The notes: generated from the sequence alone by a model not told the origin. A stretch of 20,396 bases of DNA from DATKZS01 sp035527835 [NCBI: bacterium] (GCA_035527835.1 DATKZS010000087.1:1-20396), one strand, 5' to 3'. Counted from the first letter of the stretch, positions 1 to 7,677 are shown. Program-made: numbers and translations.

Positions 1-115
1 GGTTTGGGGCTCGAAGAACGGGAAAATGAAAACCCCGAATTTCCATCGCCCCGGGGCCAACCTCGCTTTTTGTAGAGCGCCGCTATCCAAAACCGTCCCC
101 CTCCTCTCTTCTCTT

Positions 116-150
116 CAACCACAAACCCCAAACCTCAAACCACAAACCTG
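116..150. repeat. Short tandem heptad repeat (AAACCNC)
   Basis: Five consecutive 7-bp units occur here: CAACCAC, AAACCCC, AAACCTC, AAACCAC and AAACCTG. The period is exact while the unit varies at one or two positions. The window's first nine bases are complementary to 126-134, which suggests a stem. Other heptad-period repeats in the window lie at 5516-5650, 7161-7181 and 14271-14338. Confidence 0.7.
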
Positions 151-302
151 AAAGCTCCCCCCATATATTGTAAAAACGTCGCACCCCAACAGGTAATTTT
201 TACCGGTTTTATCCACCGGCTTATATCCTGGGAGGCGTCCGGCTGGGCTAGGGGCGGGGCGGAGGGCGTAAATAAAAAGATACTTGATGCGATATATTTT
301 GC

Positions 303-332
303 TTGACAAGGGGCCCTGGACTCTGCTAGGAT
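303..332 (+). promoter_or_regulatory. Candidate sigma70 promoter with extended -10
   Basis: A perfect -35 box TTGACA lies at 303-308. A -10 like TAGGAT lies at 327-332, separated by 18 nt and preceded by TGC (324-326), an extended -10 element. Transcription would start near 339, about 455 nt upstream of the WD40-KAP gene, so the RNA would have a long leader containing the 514-696 inverted repeat, or would be a separate RNA. Confidence 0.5.
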
Positions 333-513
333 GCGGACTCAGGCGAGACGGGAACATGCACATGCCCCCAGCAGCGGCCGCGGACCCAATGATGCTGACC
401 AGGCCGATCTCGTTGCCAAGCTCCCGCCCATCCCTCCGCCGGAACCTTGATCGCAGCCGGAAACGCCCACTGCCCGTTAGTTAGTGCCTGGGGCAAAAGG
501 GCGCCGCCTCGGC

Positions 514-696
514 GCTTTGGAGTGCGCGCGGCTTGCCGCCGCTCTCGTTCCGGGAGCTTGCTCCCGGGGAGTGACGGTTCTTTATCCGCATTGGTTGGAA
601 TGTTATAAATCTCATCGGATTGAAGATCTTTTTCGAGAGCTCCGGCAAGCAAGCTTGCCGATCCAAAGCGGCGGCAAGCCGCGCGCACTCCAAAGC
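514..696. repeat. Perfect 30-bp inverted repeat with nested hairpins
   Basis: Positions 514-543 are the exact reverse complement of 667-696. The arms begin GCTTTGGAGTGCG and carry a GGCTTGCC core. Two smaller perfect hairpins lie between them: CGGGAGC-TT-GCTCCCG (551-566) and CGGCAAGC-AA-GCTTGCCG (643-660). A degenerate partial copy of the right arm follows at about 697-716. The 123-bp interior is more AT-rich than the arms. It carries no transposase and resembles a miniature or REP-like intergenic element. Confidence 0.8.
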
Positions 697-793
697 GGCA
701 AGCCGCTCGTACTCCACAGCGCGGCGGCGCAATTCGACTGATCGCTGATGACGGCATTGAAGGGGCAAGGTTGCGGGGCAAGGGAGAAAGGGA

Positions 794-3700
794 ATGCAAA
801 AGAACGAGAGAAAGCCGGGCATGAAGAAAGGCAAGAGCGTGGCCACGCCGTTTAAGGATAAAGTAATTGCGGGTATTAGGGAGGCGTTTTTCCTTAAAGG
901 ACATACAGATACCATTAATCGGATCGCATGGTCATGGAAAGGGGACAGGCTGGCCTCTGCTTCGTTCGATCAAACGGTCAGGATTTGGGATATGAACTAT
1001 CCTAATCGGCCGCCAATGATTTTAAAAGGCCATACAGAAGAAGTTTTCGGCGTGAAATGGTCGCCTGACGATAGATTCCTCGCTAGTTGTTCAAACGACA
1101 ACCGAGTCATTATCTGGGACATAATGAATGGAACGCCAGAGACCATTCTGGAGGGCCATAAGAAATGGGTGTACTGCGTGGCCTGGAGTGTTAGGGGCAA
1201 ATCATTAATCTCGGGAGATGGAGACGGCAATATTATAATTTGGGATCCCCGAGGCGGGATTGATGAAAATATTAGCAGGGCGCATTCAAGGGACATCAAC
1301 GATCTGTCTTGGCATCCTGATGGAAAAATGTTGTTGGCTTCCTGTTCGGAAGATGGGCTGGTGAAAATCTGGGACGCTGTGAATTGGAAAGATATGGTGG
1401 TGTTGGATCATCATAAGGACGCGGTTTACAGCGTTTGCTGGTCCCGGGACGGCAGGCTCCTGGCTACCGGTTCGGAGGATGGCACAGCGCAGATATACGA
1501 TACGAGAACATGGAGCAGAGTCGCCATCTTGCCGGATCATCATTCCGCGGTCTCCTGCGTTTCTTTTTCGGCGGATGGAAGCCTGCTTGCCACCAAGGAA
1601 GACGAAAGCGTTAATTTATGGGATTGCAACAACAAATGGGGAATTGTTGCCAAAATACCCGCTCCGGTCTCGGAATATTGGACTCCCGGTATCGCCTTCC
1701 ATCCGCGCGAGCCTATCCTGGCGACCCTTCGTCCCGGGAACAAGACGATCCAGATCTGGAATTTGCACCTGGATATTTTATTGGGGAAAGCCCGGCCGCG
1801 AGTGGAAGTGGAGGGAAAGGAACCCAGCCCCATCAGTCTCGACTCCAGCGCCTCAATGGAGGGAGAATTATCCCCGCCGCCGGCTGAGACCTCACAGAAA
1901 TTAGTATCTCCCCCTCCTCAGCGTTCAGAACCAGTTCCAGAAGCCATGTCCAGGCCTGAGCCTCCCGAACCATCAGATGAACCCGTTGCCCCCGGCCGGG
2001 CGGTGGTTACGGCGGACCAGGTGAGGTCGGACGAGGGGCGGAAGCTTTGGGAGGAGGACAGCCTGGATTTTAGGGACCAGGTTGATTGCTTCGCGAAACT
2101 TTTGGCGGCGCGGGACGTGAAGCCTCCACTTTCGATCGGGTTGTTCGGGGATTGGGGGATGGGGAAGAGTTATTTTATCGGGATGATGCAGGAGCGGATC
2201 AAAGAGCTGACACAAGCGGCGCGGGAGGAGGAGGAACGGGCGGAGAAGGAAGCGGGGGACGGGAAGGCGGGAGAGGTTAAAAAGCCGGTTTACGTGACGC
2301 GGGCGGCGCAGATCGGGTTCAACGCCTGGCATTACATGGACACGAGCCTGTGGGCGTGCCTGGCGAAGAAGATTTTCGACGGTCTGGCGGAGGAGATCAA
2401 GGACACGCTCCCGGGGGAAAAGGGAAAAGAGGGAGAGAAGGCGGACAATCTGGAGGAGGCGCGGCGGATGATCCGGAGCGAGATCCAGTCGAGCCAGGCG
2501 GCCATTTCCGGGGCGAAGCTGGACCAAGCCAATGCGGTTGATGCCAGGAAGGAGGCCGCGCGACAGTTGGAAGAAAGCCGGCGGGAGCGGGAGTCCAAGG
2601 AGCAGTCCGCGGCGGCGATGAAGCTGGCGCGCTCGTGGGCGGCGGTAATGAAGGCCAATGGCTCCGCCCTCGAGGAGGCGGGCAAGACGGCGGAGAGGCT
2701 GGGGTTCAAGGATGCGGTCAAAGGCGGGGAGGAGGTTGCCAGGGCGTACGCTGATCTGCGCAGGCTCGATGGCAGCGTGCAAGGCCTTCTTACGGCGTTA
2801 GGTGCGCGGTTCAGCGGCGCCGGGAACATCGCGCTGACTTTGGCGGTAATTATCGGGGTGCTGGTCTTGGCGCTCTTGCCGAGTCTGCAGCCGGACTGGT
2901 TTAAATGGGCCGGGGACGCGGCGGGCAAAATGGTGCTGCTGATCGCGCAGGTGGCGGTGGCCCTCGGGCCTCCGCTGACGTGGGCGGGCCGGCAGCTTCG
3001 AGCGATCCGGAGCGCGGCGTCGGTCTTTGAGGAGGCAACGGCTGCGGTGGCGCGGGAGGAAGCCGGGGGCGGCGAGCCGGTCGGGGAGGAGAAGAAGCTG
3101 CTTGACGAGGTCCGGGAGCTTGATTCCAAGATTCAGAAGAACTCGGAACAGGTGAAGGAGGCGGAGAAACGGATCGCGGAGTCGGAGGCGGAGATTCAGC
3201 GTCTCGCTTCGGGCGGCCTGGTTTACGATTTCGTGAGCGGACAGGGCCAGGACCCGCGGTATGTCAAGCGGATGGGCCTGATCAGCTTGATCCGGCGGGA
3301 TTTCGAGGAATTGGAGAAGCTCCTGGATGATTGGGGCCAGGGCGGGGAGGGCCCGATCGAGCGGATCATCCTTTATATTGACGACCTGGACCGGTGCCCG
3401 GCGGAGCGGGTGGTGGACGTGCTGCAGGCGGTTTATCTGCTTCTGGCCATGGATCTGTTCAACGTGGTGGTGGCGGTGGACGCGCGGTGGCTGGTGCTTT
3501 CGCTGGACGAGAAACACGCGTCCAAGGAAAAAGGACGGGGCGGATTCTCGGCGCATGATTACCTGGAGAAGATTTTCCAGGTGCCGTTTTCGCTGCCGGA
3601 GATGTCGGAAAAGGGGTTCAGCGAATTGATAGACCGGCTGATCGAGACGAGGGAGGAGAGGGAGAAGAGCGAGGGAGTTGAAGCGACGCAGACGCCGGCG

Positions 3701-4357
3701 TCATCTCGGGTCCCGGAGGCGGAAGCCGGGGAACAGGCGGTTCAACCGCTGGGTTACCCCGATTTCGGCGGAGAAGTTGGGGTATTTTCGCCGGCTACAA
3801 TGGTGACTTCGGCTGAAGCAGGGGGCCTGGATGATTCGCCCCTGACCGGGAAGGAGAGCGAGCCGGTGATGACGGAGATAGCGGAGGAGAGTTTTGCCCT
3901 GGAGCAGCGGGAGCAGGAGTTCATGCAGAAGCTGCACGGGTTCGTGCGGACGCCGCGTCAGGCCAAGCGCCTGGTGAACCTGTATGCTCTGCTCCGGGTA
4001 TTGGCGGCGAAAAAGAATTTCAAGGAGTTCGTGAACGAGGAGAGGGGCGAGTACCGCGCGGCGCAGTTGCTTTTGGTCATCAGTATCGGGACAGGGGAGG
4101 CGGGGGCGAAGTTCTTGCGCGAGTTGATTGCCTACGAGGGCGAGGCCGCGGATTTCAATACCTTCCTGGCCAAGCTGGTGAACCACCAAGTCAAGCCGCC
4201 CCAGACCTTCACGGCCGAGGAAATGAGGACATTCGGAATGATTTTATTTTTATGCTCAAAGCTGGGCTCGGACGGGGGCGGTCTGCCGGCGGAACTTAAG
4301 ATATATCAGAGGTGGGCCCGGGAGGTTATCCGGTACTCGTTCCGGTGTTTATTGTGA
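794..4357 (+). CDS. WD40 beta-propeller fused to KAP family P-loop NTPase
   Basis: This is a 1187-residue fusion. Residues about 30-330 form seven WD40 repeats, each with a GH-like start and an IWD/IYD/LWD/IWN end, enough for one closed propeller. A Pro/Glu-rich linker follows (about 331-405). The KAP NTPase carries Walker A GDWGMGKS (452-459) and a Walker B-like string ending IDDLDR (D863, D864, D866). Between the two motifs lie charged coiled-coil stretches and two hydrophobic segments (about 678-698 and 712-732), the usual membrane insertion of KAP proteins. A basic helix containing RTPRQAKRLVNLY near 1053 is typical of the family's C-terminal part. ATG 794 has AGGGAG at 781-786. KAP NTPases are membrane-linked switches and some belong to defence systems. 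Here the propeller is N-terminal and would be the sensor or scaffold. The ligand and role are unknown. The gene's first 1 kb is markedly poorer in GC than the rest. Confidence 0.9.
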   Translation: MQKNERKPGMKKGKSVATPFKDKVIAGIREAFFLKGHTDTINRIAWSWKGDRLASASFDQTVRIWDMNYPNRPPMILKGHTEEVFGVKWSPDDRFLASCSNDNRVIIWDIMNGTPETILEGHKKWVYCVAWSVRGKSLISGDGDGNIIIWDPRGGIDENISRAHSRDINDLSWHPDGKMLLASCSEDGLVKIWDAVNWKDMVVLDHHKDAVYSVCWSRDGRLLATGSEDGTAQIYDTRTWSRVAILPDHHSAVSCVSFSADGSLLATKEDESVNLWDCNNKWGIVAKIPAPVSEYWTPGIAFHPREPILATLRPGNKTIQIWNLHLDILLGKARPRVEVEGKEPSPISLDSSASMEGELSPPPAETSQKLVSPPPQRSEPVPEAMSRPEPPEPSDEPVAPGRAVVTADQVRSDEGRKLWEEDSLDFRDQVDCFAKLLAARDVKPPLSIGLFGDWGMGKSYFIGMMQERIKELTQAAREEEERAEKEAGDGKAGEVKKPVYVTRAAQIGFNAWHYMDTSLWACLAKKIFDGLAEEIKDTLPGEKGKEGEKADNLEEARRMIRSEIQSSQAAISGAKLDQANAVDARKEAARQLEESRRERESKEQSAAAMKLARSWAAVMKANGSALEEAGKTAERLGFKDAVKGGEEVARAYADLRRLDGSVQGLLTALGARFSGAGNIALTLAVIIGVLVLALLPSLQPDWFKWAGDAAGKMVLLIAQVAVALGPPLTWAGRQLRAIRSAASVFEEATAAVAREEAGGGEPVGEEKKLLDEVRELDSKIQKNSEQVKEAEKRIAESEAEIQRLASGGLVYDFVSGQGQDPRYVKRMGLISLIRRDFEELEKLLDDWGQGGEGPIERIILYIDDLDRCPAERVVDVLQAVYLLLAMDLFNVVVAVDARWLVLSLDEKHASKEKGRGGFSAHDYLEKIFQVPFSLPEMSEKGFSELIDRLIETREEREKSEGVEATQTPASSRVPEAEAGEQAVQPLGYPDFGGEVGVFSPATMVTSAEAGGLDDSPLTGKESEPVMTEIAEESFALEQREQEFMQKLHGFVRTPRQAKRLVNLYALLRVLAAKKNFKEFVNEERGEYRAAQLLLVISIGTGEAGAKFLRELIAYEGEAADFNTFLAKLVNHQVKPPQTFTAEEMRTFGMILFLCSKLGSDGGGLPAELKIYQRWAREVIRYSFRCLL

Positions 4358-4427
4358 CAGCGGCGCCTCACGGACTGCGGGAACAGGCGGCGCCGGATGG
4401 AGTTAAAGAAAACGTCAGCCCAGCCAA

Positions 4428-4434
4428 AAGGAGG
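4428..4434 (+). promoter_or_regulatory. Shine-Dalgarno site fixing the phosphoesterase start
   Basis: AAGGAGG lies 7 nt before ATG 4442. An in-frame ATG at 4397 would add 15 residues with no family similarity and has no such site, so 4442 is the start. Confidence 0.8.
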
Positions 4435-4441
4435 ATCGGAG

Positions 4442-5233
4442 ATGAGGTTCATTCATTTGAGCGACCTGCATTTGCACCGGGGGGCGGGGGACAACGCGGA
4501 GGCGAAGAAGGTGCTGGACTTCGTGCACGCCAAGTACCCGGACGACCATGTGATCGTGACGGGCGACGTCACGGACGACGGCTCGGCGGAGCAGTATGAG
4601 AACGCGATGGAACTGCTGGCGCGGTTCAACCGCGGGCCGCGGCGGATTTTCATCTGCCCGGGCAACCACGATTTCGGGGCGGTGGGCAACTTTTACAGCG
4701 AGGAGCGGGCCGAGCGGTTCGACGAGCTGCTGGCGGGCCCGCTTCAGCAGGGCGGCACGTTCAAGGGTTATAACCTGCCGGTGGTGAACGTGGTGAAGGA
4801 TGGGGATGACAGCGCGATGATCATCGCTTTGGACAGCAACCTGGAGACGGACCACCCGTTTGATTTCGCGTGCGGGGAGGTGGGCGAGGGCCAGCTCAAG
4901 GGGCTGGACCGGATCCTGAGCACGCCCACGGTCCCGGAGATGAAGAAGATCCTGATCCTGCACCATCACCCGTTCATCGTCAACAACCCGTTCATGGAGC
5001 TGTTTGACGCGCGGGCGCTGATGCGGGTGATCTTCGATCGTATTGACGTACTGATGTTCGGGCACAAGCACGAGTCGAAGATGTGGACGGAGAAGGAAAT
5101 GAAGGGGATCAAGTTCACGCTGGCCGCGGACAACGCCCCGGGCAAGGATTGGGCGCGGCGGGTGACGATCGAGAACGGCGCGGTCAAGGTGAAAGACGTC
5201 GCCATCAGCCAGGCCGCGATGAAGAAAAAATAG
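4442..5233 (+). CDS. Calcineurin-like metallophosphoesterase
   Basis: This is a 263-residue cytosolic protein with the full dimetal phosphoesterase motif set: D8-x-H10 (LSDLHLH), GDVTDD with D42, GNHD with N75 and H76, the histidine run HHHP at 174-176, and GHKH with H208 and H210. The family hydrolyses phosphodiesters or phosphomonoesters such as cyclic nucleotides, nucleic acids or nucleotide pyrophosphates. The compact size and motif spacing are closest to the CpdA/3',5'-cyclic-nucleotide phosphodiesterase group, but the substrate cannot be read from sequence. It starts 84 nt after the WD40-KAP stop on the same strand and probably shares its transcript, so it may be that protein's partner or effector. 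No signal peptide or membrane segment is seen. Confidence 0.9.
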   Translation: MRFIHLSDLHLHRGAGDNAEAKKVLDFVHAKYPDDHVIVTGDVTDDGSAEQYENAMELLARFNRGPRRIFICPGNHDFGAVGNFYSEERAERFDELLAGPLQQGGTFKGYNLPVVNVVKDGDDSAMIIALDSNLETDHPFDFACGEVGEGQLKGLDRILSTPTVPEMKKILILHHHPFIVNNPFMELFDARALMRVIFDRIDVLMFGHKHESKMWTEKEMKGIKFTLAADNAPGKDWARRVTIENGAVKVKDVAISQAAMKKK

Positions 5234-5656
5234 CGGGCTCGGGAGCACCCGGCGGCGAATCCGTCCCTATCGCATAGCCGGGCCGGCTCTCCGGCTTGAT
5301 GGATTTTCATGGATTCACGGGAAATCTCGGCCGTCCCGCCGGGACTTGATTGGTTACCGTCGTCCATGGTCCCAGGAATGAATTCCCGGGCTACTATCCG
5401 CCGTCCCTCCGGGACAAAGATGGACGGGGAGTTGGTCGTGGATGGGGGGCACCGGCTACAAACCGGCGGTTCCGGGGGATGAGAAGGTCACACGTCCGAG
5501 CCGGCCTCCCACATTGCCTCAAGCCCCACGCCTCAGGCCCCACGCCCCAAGCCCCACGCCTCAAGCCCCAAAAGCCTCACGCCCCACGCCTCAAGCCCCA
5601 AGCCTCAAGCCCCACGCCTCAAGCCCCAAGCCTCAAGCCCCAAGCCTTGCCCGGTC
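5234..5656. other. Gene-free spacer packed with degenerate repeats
   Basis: This gap between the phosphoesterase and the convergent oxidoreductase has no credible gene. It contains small GC hairpins: GTCCC-GCC-GGGAC at 5333-5345, an imperfect stem around GGAATGAATTCC at 5374-5386, and GTCCC-TCC-GGGAC at 5403-5415. A palindromic stretch around CCGGCTACAAACCGG follows at about 5452-5466, and then the long heptad array. Any of the hairpins could help terminate transcription from either side, but none is followed by a proper T-tract. Confidence 0.55.
5516..5650. repeat. Heptad tandem array GCCYCAM, 18 units
   Basis: Eight consecutive 7-bp units (5516-5571), a two-base AA interruption, ten more units (5574-5643) and a decayed unit GCCTTGC. 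The units are mixtures of GCCTCAA, GCCCCAA, GCCTCAC and GCCCCAC, largely alternating T and C at the fourth position. The array ends seven bases before the stop codon of the oxidoreductase on the other strand. The same unit recurs as a hairpin at 14271-14338. Confidence 0.9.
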
Positions 5657-7018
5657 TCAGACCTGCGCCGCCGCCTTTTCCTCCGCCTCCTTGCGGAACT
5701 CTTCCATGTCCACGACTACGTTTTGGGTGCGGGCTTTTTCGGATGCGAAGCCGACGAGGTGGGCGTCGAGGCAGGTGTCGGCGGCGATGAGGAGCTGATC
5801 GCTTTGATGGCTGACGGCGTCGGCGAATGCGAGGAGGACGGTCTTGTCGCCTCCGCCGTGGAGGATTCCGTGATAGGGGATGCGCTGTTTGCGGACGGCG
5901 GCGGGGTGGTAGGTCCGGGTTTCGAGGCGGCCGGAGAAGTCGGCGGTGCGGAGCTCGCCCTTGCTGCCGTGGAAGTTGAGGGTCCGCTCCCAGACCAGGG
6001 AGAAGCCGGAGAGGGAATAGGATGCGGTGACGCCGTTGTCGAATTCGAGGCTCACACTCTGGTGGTCCACCACGTTGTTGGGCGCGTGGAAGACGCAGCG
6101 GCCGTAATCGGTCTCGGCCAGGGATTTTTTGATGCCGTCTTCGGAGAGGTCGTGCTGGGTGATGATCGAGGCCATGGTGCGGAAGCGGGGGTATCGGATG
6201 AGGTCAACGACGGCTTCGAGGGATTGGCCGGTGTAGAGGCGGGCGGGGATGTCGGGGCGGCCGGGCTTTAAGTACTGCTTGATGGCGCTGAAGACGCATG
6301 ATGATTCCACCGGGCATCCGTCCATGCATCGCTCGGGGGCGCCGGGGGGCGCGTTGTCGGGGGTGAAGAACTTGAGGCTCCCGAAGCCGGCGACGCGCTT
6401 GACGCGGGCGCCGACCAGCCAGCAGATGAGGTCAATGTCGTGGATGCCCTTGGCCATCATGAAGGAGTGGGACATGGAGGAATGATGGTGGATGCCGCGG
6501 ACGTAGCTGAGGACGAAGTGCCAATAGCCGATGTTCTCGGCGCAGTCCACGTTCACGAGCATTCCCACCGCGCCGTTGTCCAGCAGCTTTTTGGCGCGCT
6601 GATAGATGGGGTTGAAGCGGTTCTGGACCGAGACGCCGAGCAGCGTTGCTTTGGCCTTGGCGCGGCTTACCAGGTCCACGCACTGCCAGGGCTCGAGGGA
6701 CATGGGCTTTTCCAGGAGCATGTGATAGCCGGCCTCGATCGCGGCGCGGGCGGAGTCGTAATGGAGGCGGCAGGGCAGGGTGTTGATGACGGCGTCGGCC
6801 ACGCGCGGCCGGCCGGTGAGCTCGCGCCAGTCGTTAAAGGCCAGGGCGGGGTCGAGGCCATAGTCGCGGACAAAGCGCTCGCGCCGGCCCTGGTGCGGCT
6901 CGGCCACGGCCACGAAGCGGATGCGGTCCGGATAGCGCCGGGCCAGGGTGGCCAGGTTCAACTCGCCGCGCGAGCCCGCGCCCAGAAGGGCGATCCTTAC
7001 CGGCTGTGACATTGACAT
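5657..7018 (-). CDS. Gfo/Idh/MocA family NAD(P)-dependent oxidoreductase
   Basis: This is a 453-residue protein with an N-terminal Rossmann fold, dinucleotide motif GAGSRG (13-18), and the signature EKPM (103-106) whose lysine is the conserved active-site residue. A GIHDID motif at 191-196 belongs to the substrate side. Members oxidise or reduce sugars, inositols and similar polyols; the substrate here is unknown. A cysteine-rich insertion (C231, C235, C241 in ERCMDGCPVESSC) plus C308 in YGRCVFH marks a subfamily that may bind a metal. The start at 7018 is supported by AGGAGGT at 7023-7029; a second ATG six bases inside is also possible. It is monocistronic, converging on the phosphoesterase and diverging from the chemoreceptor operon. 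Confidence 0.9.
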   Translation of the reverse strand: MSMSQPVRIALLGAGSRGELNLATLARRYPDRIRFVAVAEPHQGRRERFVRDYGLDPALAFNDWRELTGRPRVADAVINTLPCRLHYDSARAAIEAGYHMLLEKPMSLEPWQCVDLVSRAKAKATLLGVSVQNRFNPIYQRAKKLLDNGAVGMLVNVDCAENIGYWHFVLSYVRGIHHHSSMSHSFMMAKGIHDIDLICWLVGARVKRVAGFGSLKFFTPDNAPPGAPERCMDGCPVESSCVFSAIKQYLKPGRPDIPARLYTGQSLEAVVDLIRYPRFRTMASIITQHDLSEDGIKKSLAETDYGRCVFHAPNNVVDHQSVSLEFDNGVTASYSLSGFSLVWERTLNFHGSKGELRTADFSGRLETRTYHPAAVRKQRIPYHGILHGGGDKTVLLAFADAVSHQSDQLLIAADTCLDAHLVGFASEKARTQNVVVDMEEFRKEAEEKAAAQV

Positions 7019-7122
7019 CTTGACCTCCTCGCCGGCGGCGGATTCGCGGCCGGCATCAAGGATCCAGCAGGCGAGACGCCCGCGTCACAATAATATCATA
7101 ACCTGCACGGAAAAAAGGATCG

Positions 7123-7185
7123 AGGAGCGAGAAGCGAGGGGGTCCGGAAAACATCCTCGATTCTCGCTTCTCGCTTCTCGCTCCT
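7123..7185. repeat. Perfect 16-bp inverted repeat with TTCTCGC heptads
   Basis: AGGAGCGAGAAGCGAG at 7123-7138 is the exact reverse complement of 7170-7185, with a 31-bp loop. The right side is three perfect tandem heptads TTCTCGC at 7161-7181. A T-run follows on the plus strand, but it lies between divergent genes, so a terminator role is not expected. Confidence 0.85.
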
Positions 7186-7275
7186 TTTCATGATGTCAGG
7201 GCGCGGCCTCGCGGCATGAGGAGCTGCCATTCCTTTTCAGCGCCAGCAGCGAAAGGCCGAGGGCTTGTTCGCTGT

Positions 7276-7305
7276 TTGTGTTTGACAGGACTGGTGGCAT
7301 ATAAT
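7276..7305 (+). promoter_or_regulatory. Candidate promoter for the chemoreceptor operon
   Basis: A perfect TATAAT at 7300-7305 lies 18 nt after a weak -35, TTGTGT (7276-7281). Transcription would begin near 7312, about 63 nt before the first gene. A consensus TTGACA at 7282-7287 sits only 12 nt from the -10 box and cannot pair with it. Confidence 0.4.
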
Positions 7306-7374
7306 AGGTTTTATATCGAGGCTTAACGGGTGTCGGGGGACCGTGTTCCCCGGCGAAGAGGGTGAATTATTTTC

Positions 7375-7677
7375 ATGGGCCATGATTACACGCAGTCGTG
7401 CGCGCGGTGCGGCCGGGTTTTCAAGGAGGGCCAGACGCGGTACCTGGTTACGATCAACGTGGTTGCGGACTTTGACGGTACGATCGCGCCGGCGCCGACG
7501 GCGGGCGAGCTGGAGCGGCTGTGGAGCGAGGTCGAGCAGAAGAGCGAGCAGGAGCTTCTGGACGAGGTGTATCAGAAGATGACTTATATCATTTGCAAGC
7601 CGTGCCGTGATTCCTGGGTGTCCTCGCCGCTGGGCGAGGCCCTTCTGGAGACGGCGGCGGCGGGACACCTGCACTGA
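7375..7677 (+). CDS. Small double-CxxC (putative zinc-binding) protein
   Basis: This is a 100-residue protein I cannot assign to a named family. It has two CxxC knuckles, C9/C12 (CARC) and C74/C77 (CKPC), separated by a charged, probably helical middle (about 43-70). The arrangement suggests a split zinc ribbon or treble-clef fold. There is no signal peptide or membrane segment. GAGGGTGA (7358-7365) is a modest ribosome site. It ends 12 nt before the chemoreceptor start and is very likely co-transcribed, so it may act with that receptor or regulate the operon; this is inference from position only. Confidence 0.7.
   Translation: MGHDYTQSCARCGRVFKEGQTRYLVTINVVADFDGTIAPAPTAGELERLWSEVEQKSEQELLDEVYQKMTYIICKPCRDSWVSSPLGEALLETAAAGHLH

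Larger units (their letters stand above)
1..793. other. Gene-free upstream region with repeats and a promoter
   Basis: I find no convincing protein gene here; the open frames on both strands are short, mutually overlapping and have no recognisable domain. The region contains a heptad repeat at 116-150, a promoter-like sequence at 303-332, a possible leader or RNA at about 339-512 and a large inverted repeat at 514-696. The first nine bases (GGTTTGGGG) are the reverse complement of 126-134, so the window probably opens inside a larger inverted repeat. Confidence 0.6.
7019..7374. other. Divergent intergenic region
   Basis: This region separates the minus-strand oxidoreductase from the plus-strand chemoreceptor operon and must hold promoters for both. 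It contains a strong minus-strand Shine-Dalgarno site at 7023-7029, an inverted repeat at 7123-7185 and a TATAAT box at 7300-7305. No open frame here looks like a gene. Confidence 0.6.

Noticed and set aside
284-484. 66-codon plus-strand frame beginning before the 303-332 promoter
   Set aside because: Its start precedes the predicted transcription start, there is no ribosome site, and the residue content is unstructured Pro/Arg/Ser.
339-515. RNase P, SRP, 6S or tmRNA gene downstream of the 303-332 promoter
   Set aside because: None of the conserved cores I looked for, such as the RNase P or SRP loop signatures, is present.
326-915. Overlapping minus-strand frames of 144 and 192 codons upstream of the WD40-KAP gene
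   Set aside because: They run through the inverted repeat (residues repeat as palindromic reading) and into the real gene's start, with no domain or ribosome site.
5516-5650. Possible CRISPR array
   Set aside because: The units are only 7 bp with no unique spacers, and no cas gene is present.
7282-7305. TTGACA and TATAAT as one promoter
   Set aside because: The spacer is 12 nt, too short for sigma70; the weaker TTGTGT at 18 nt is preferred.
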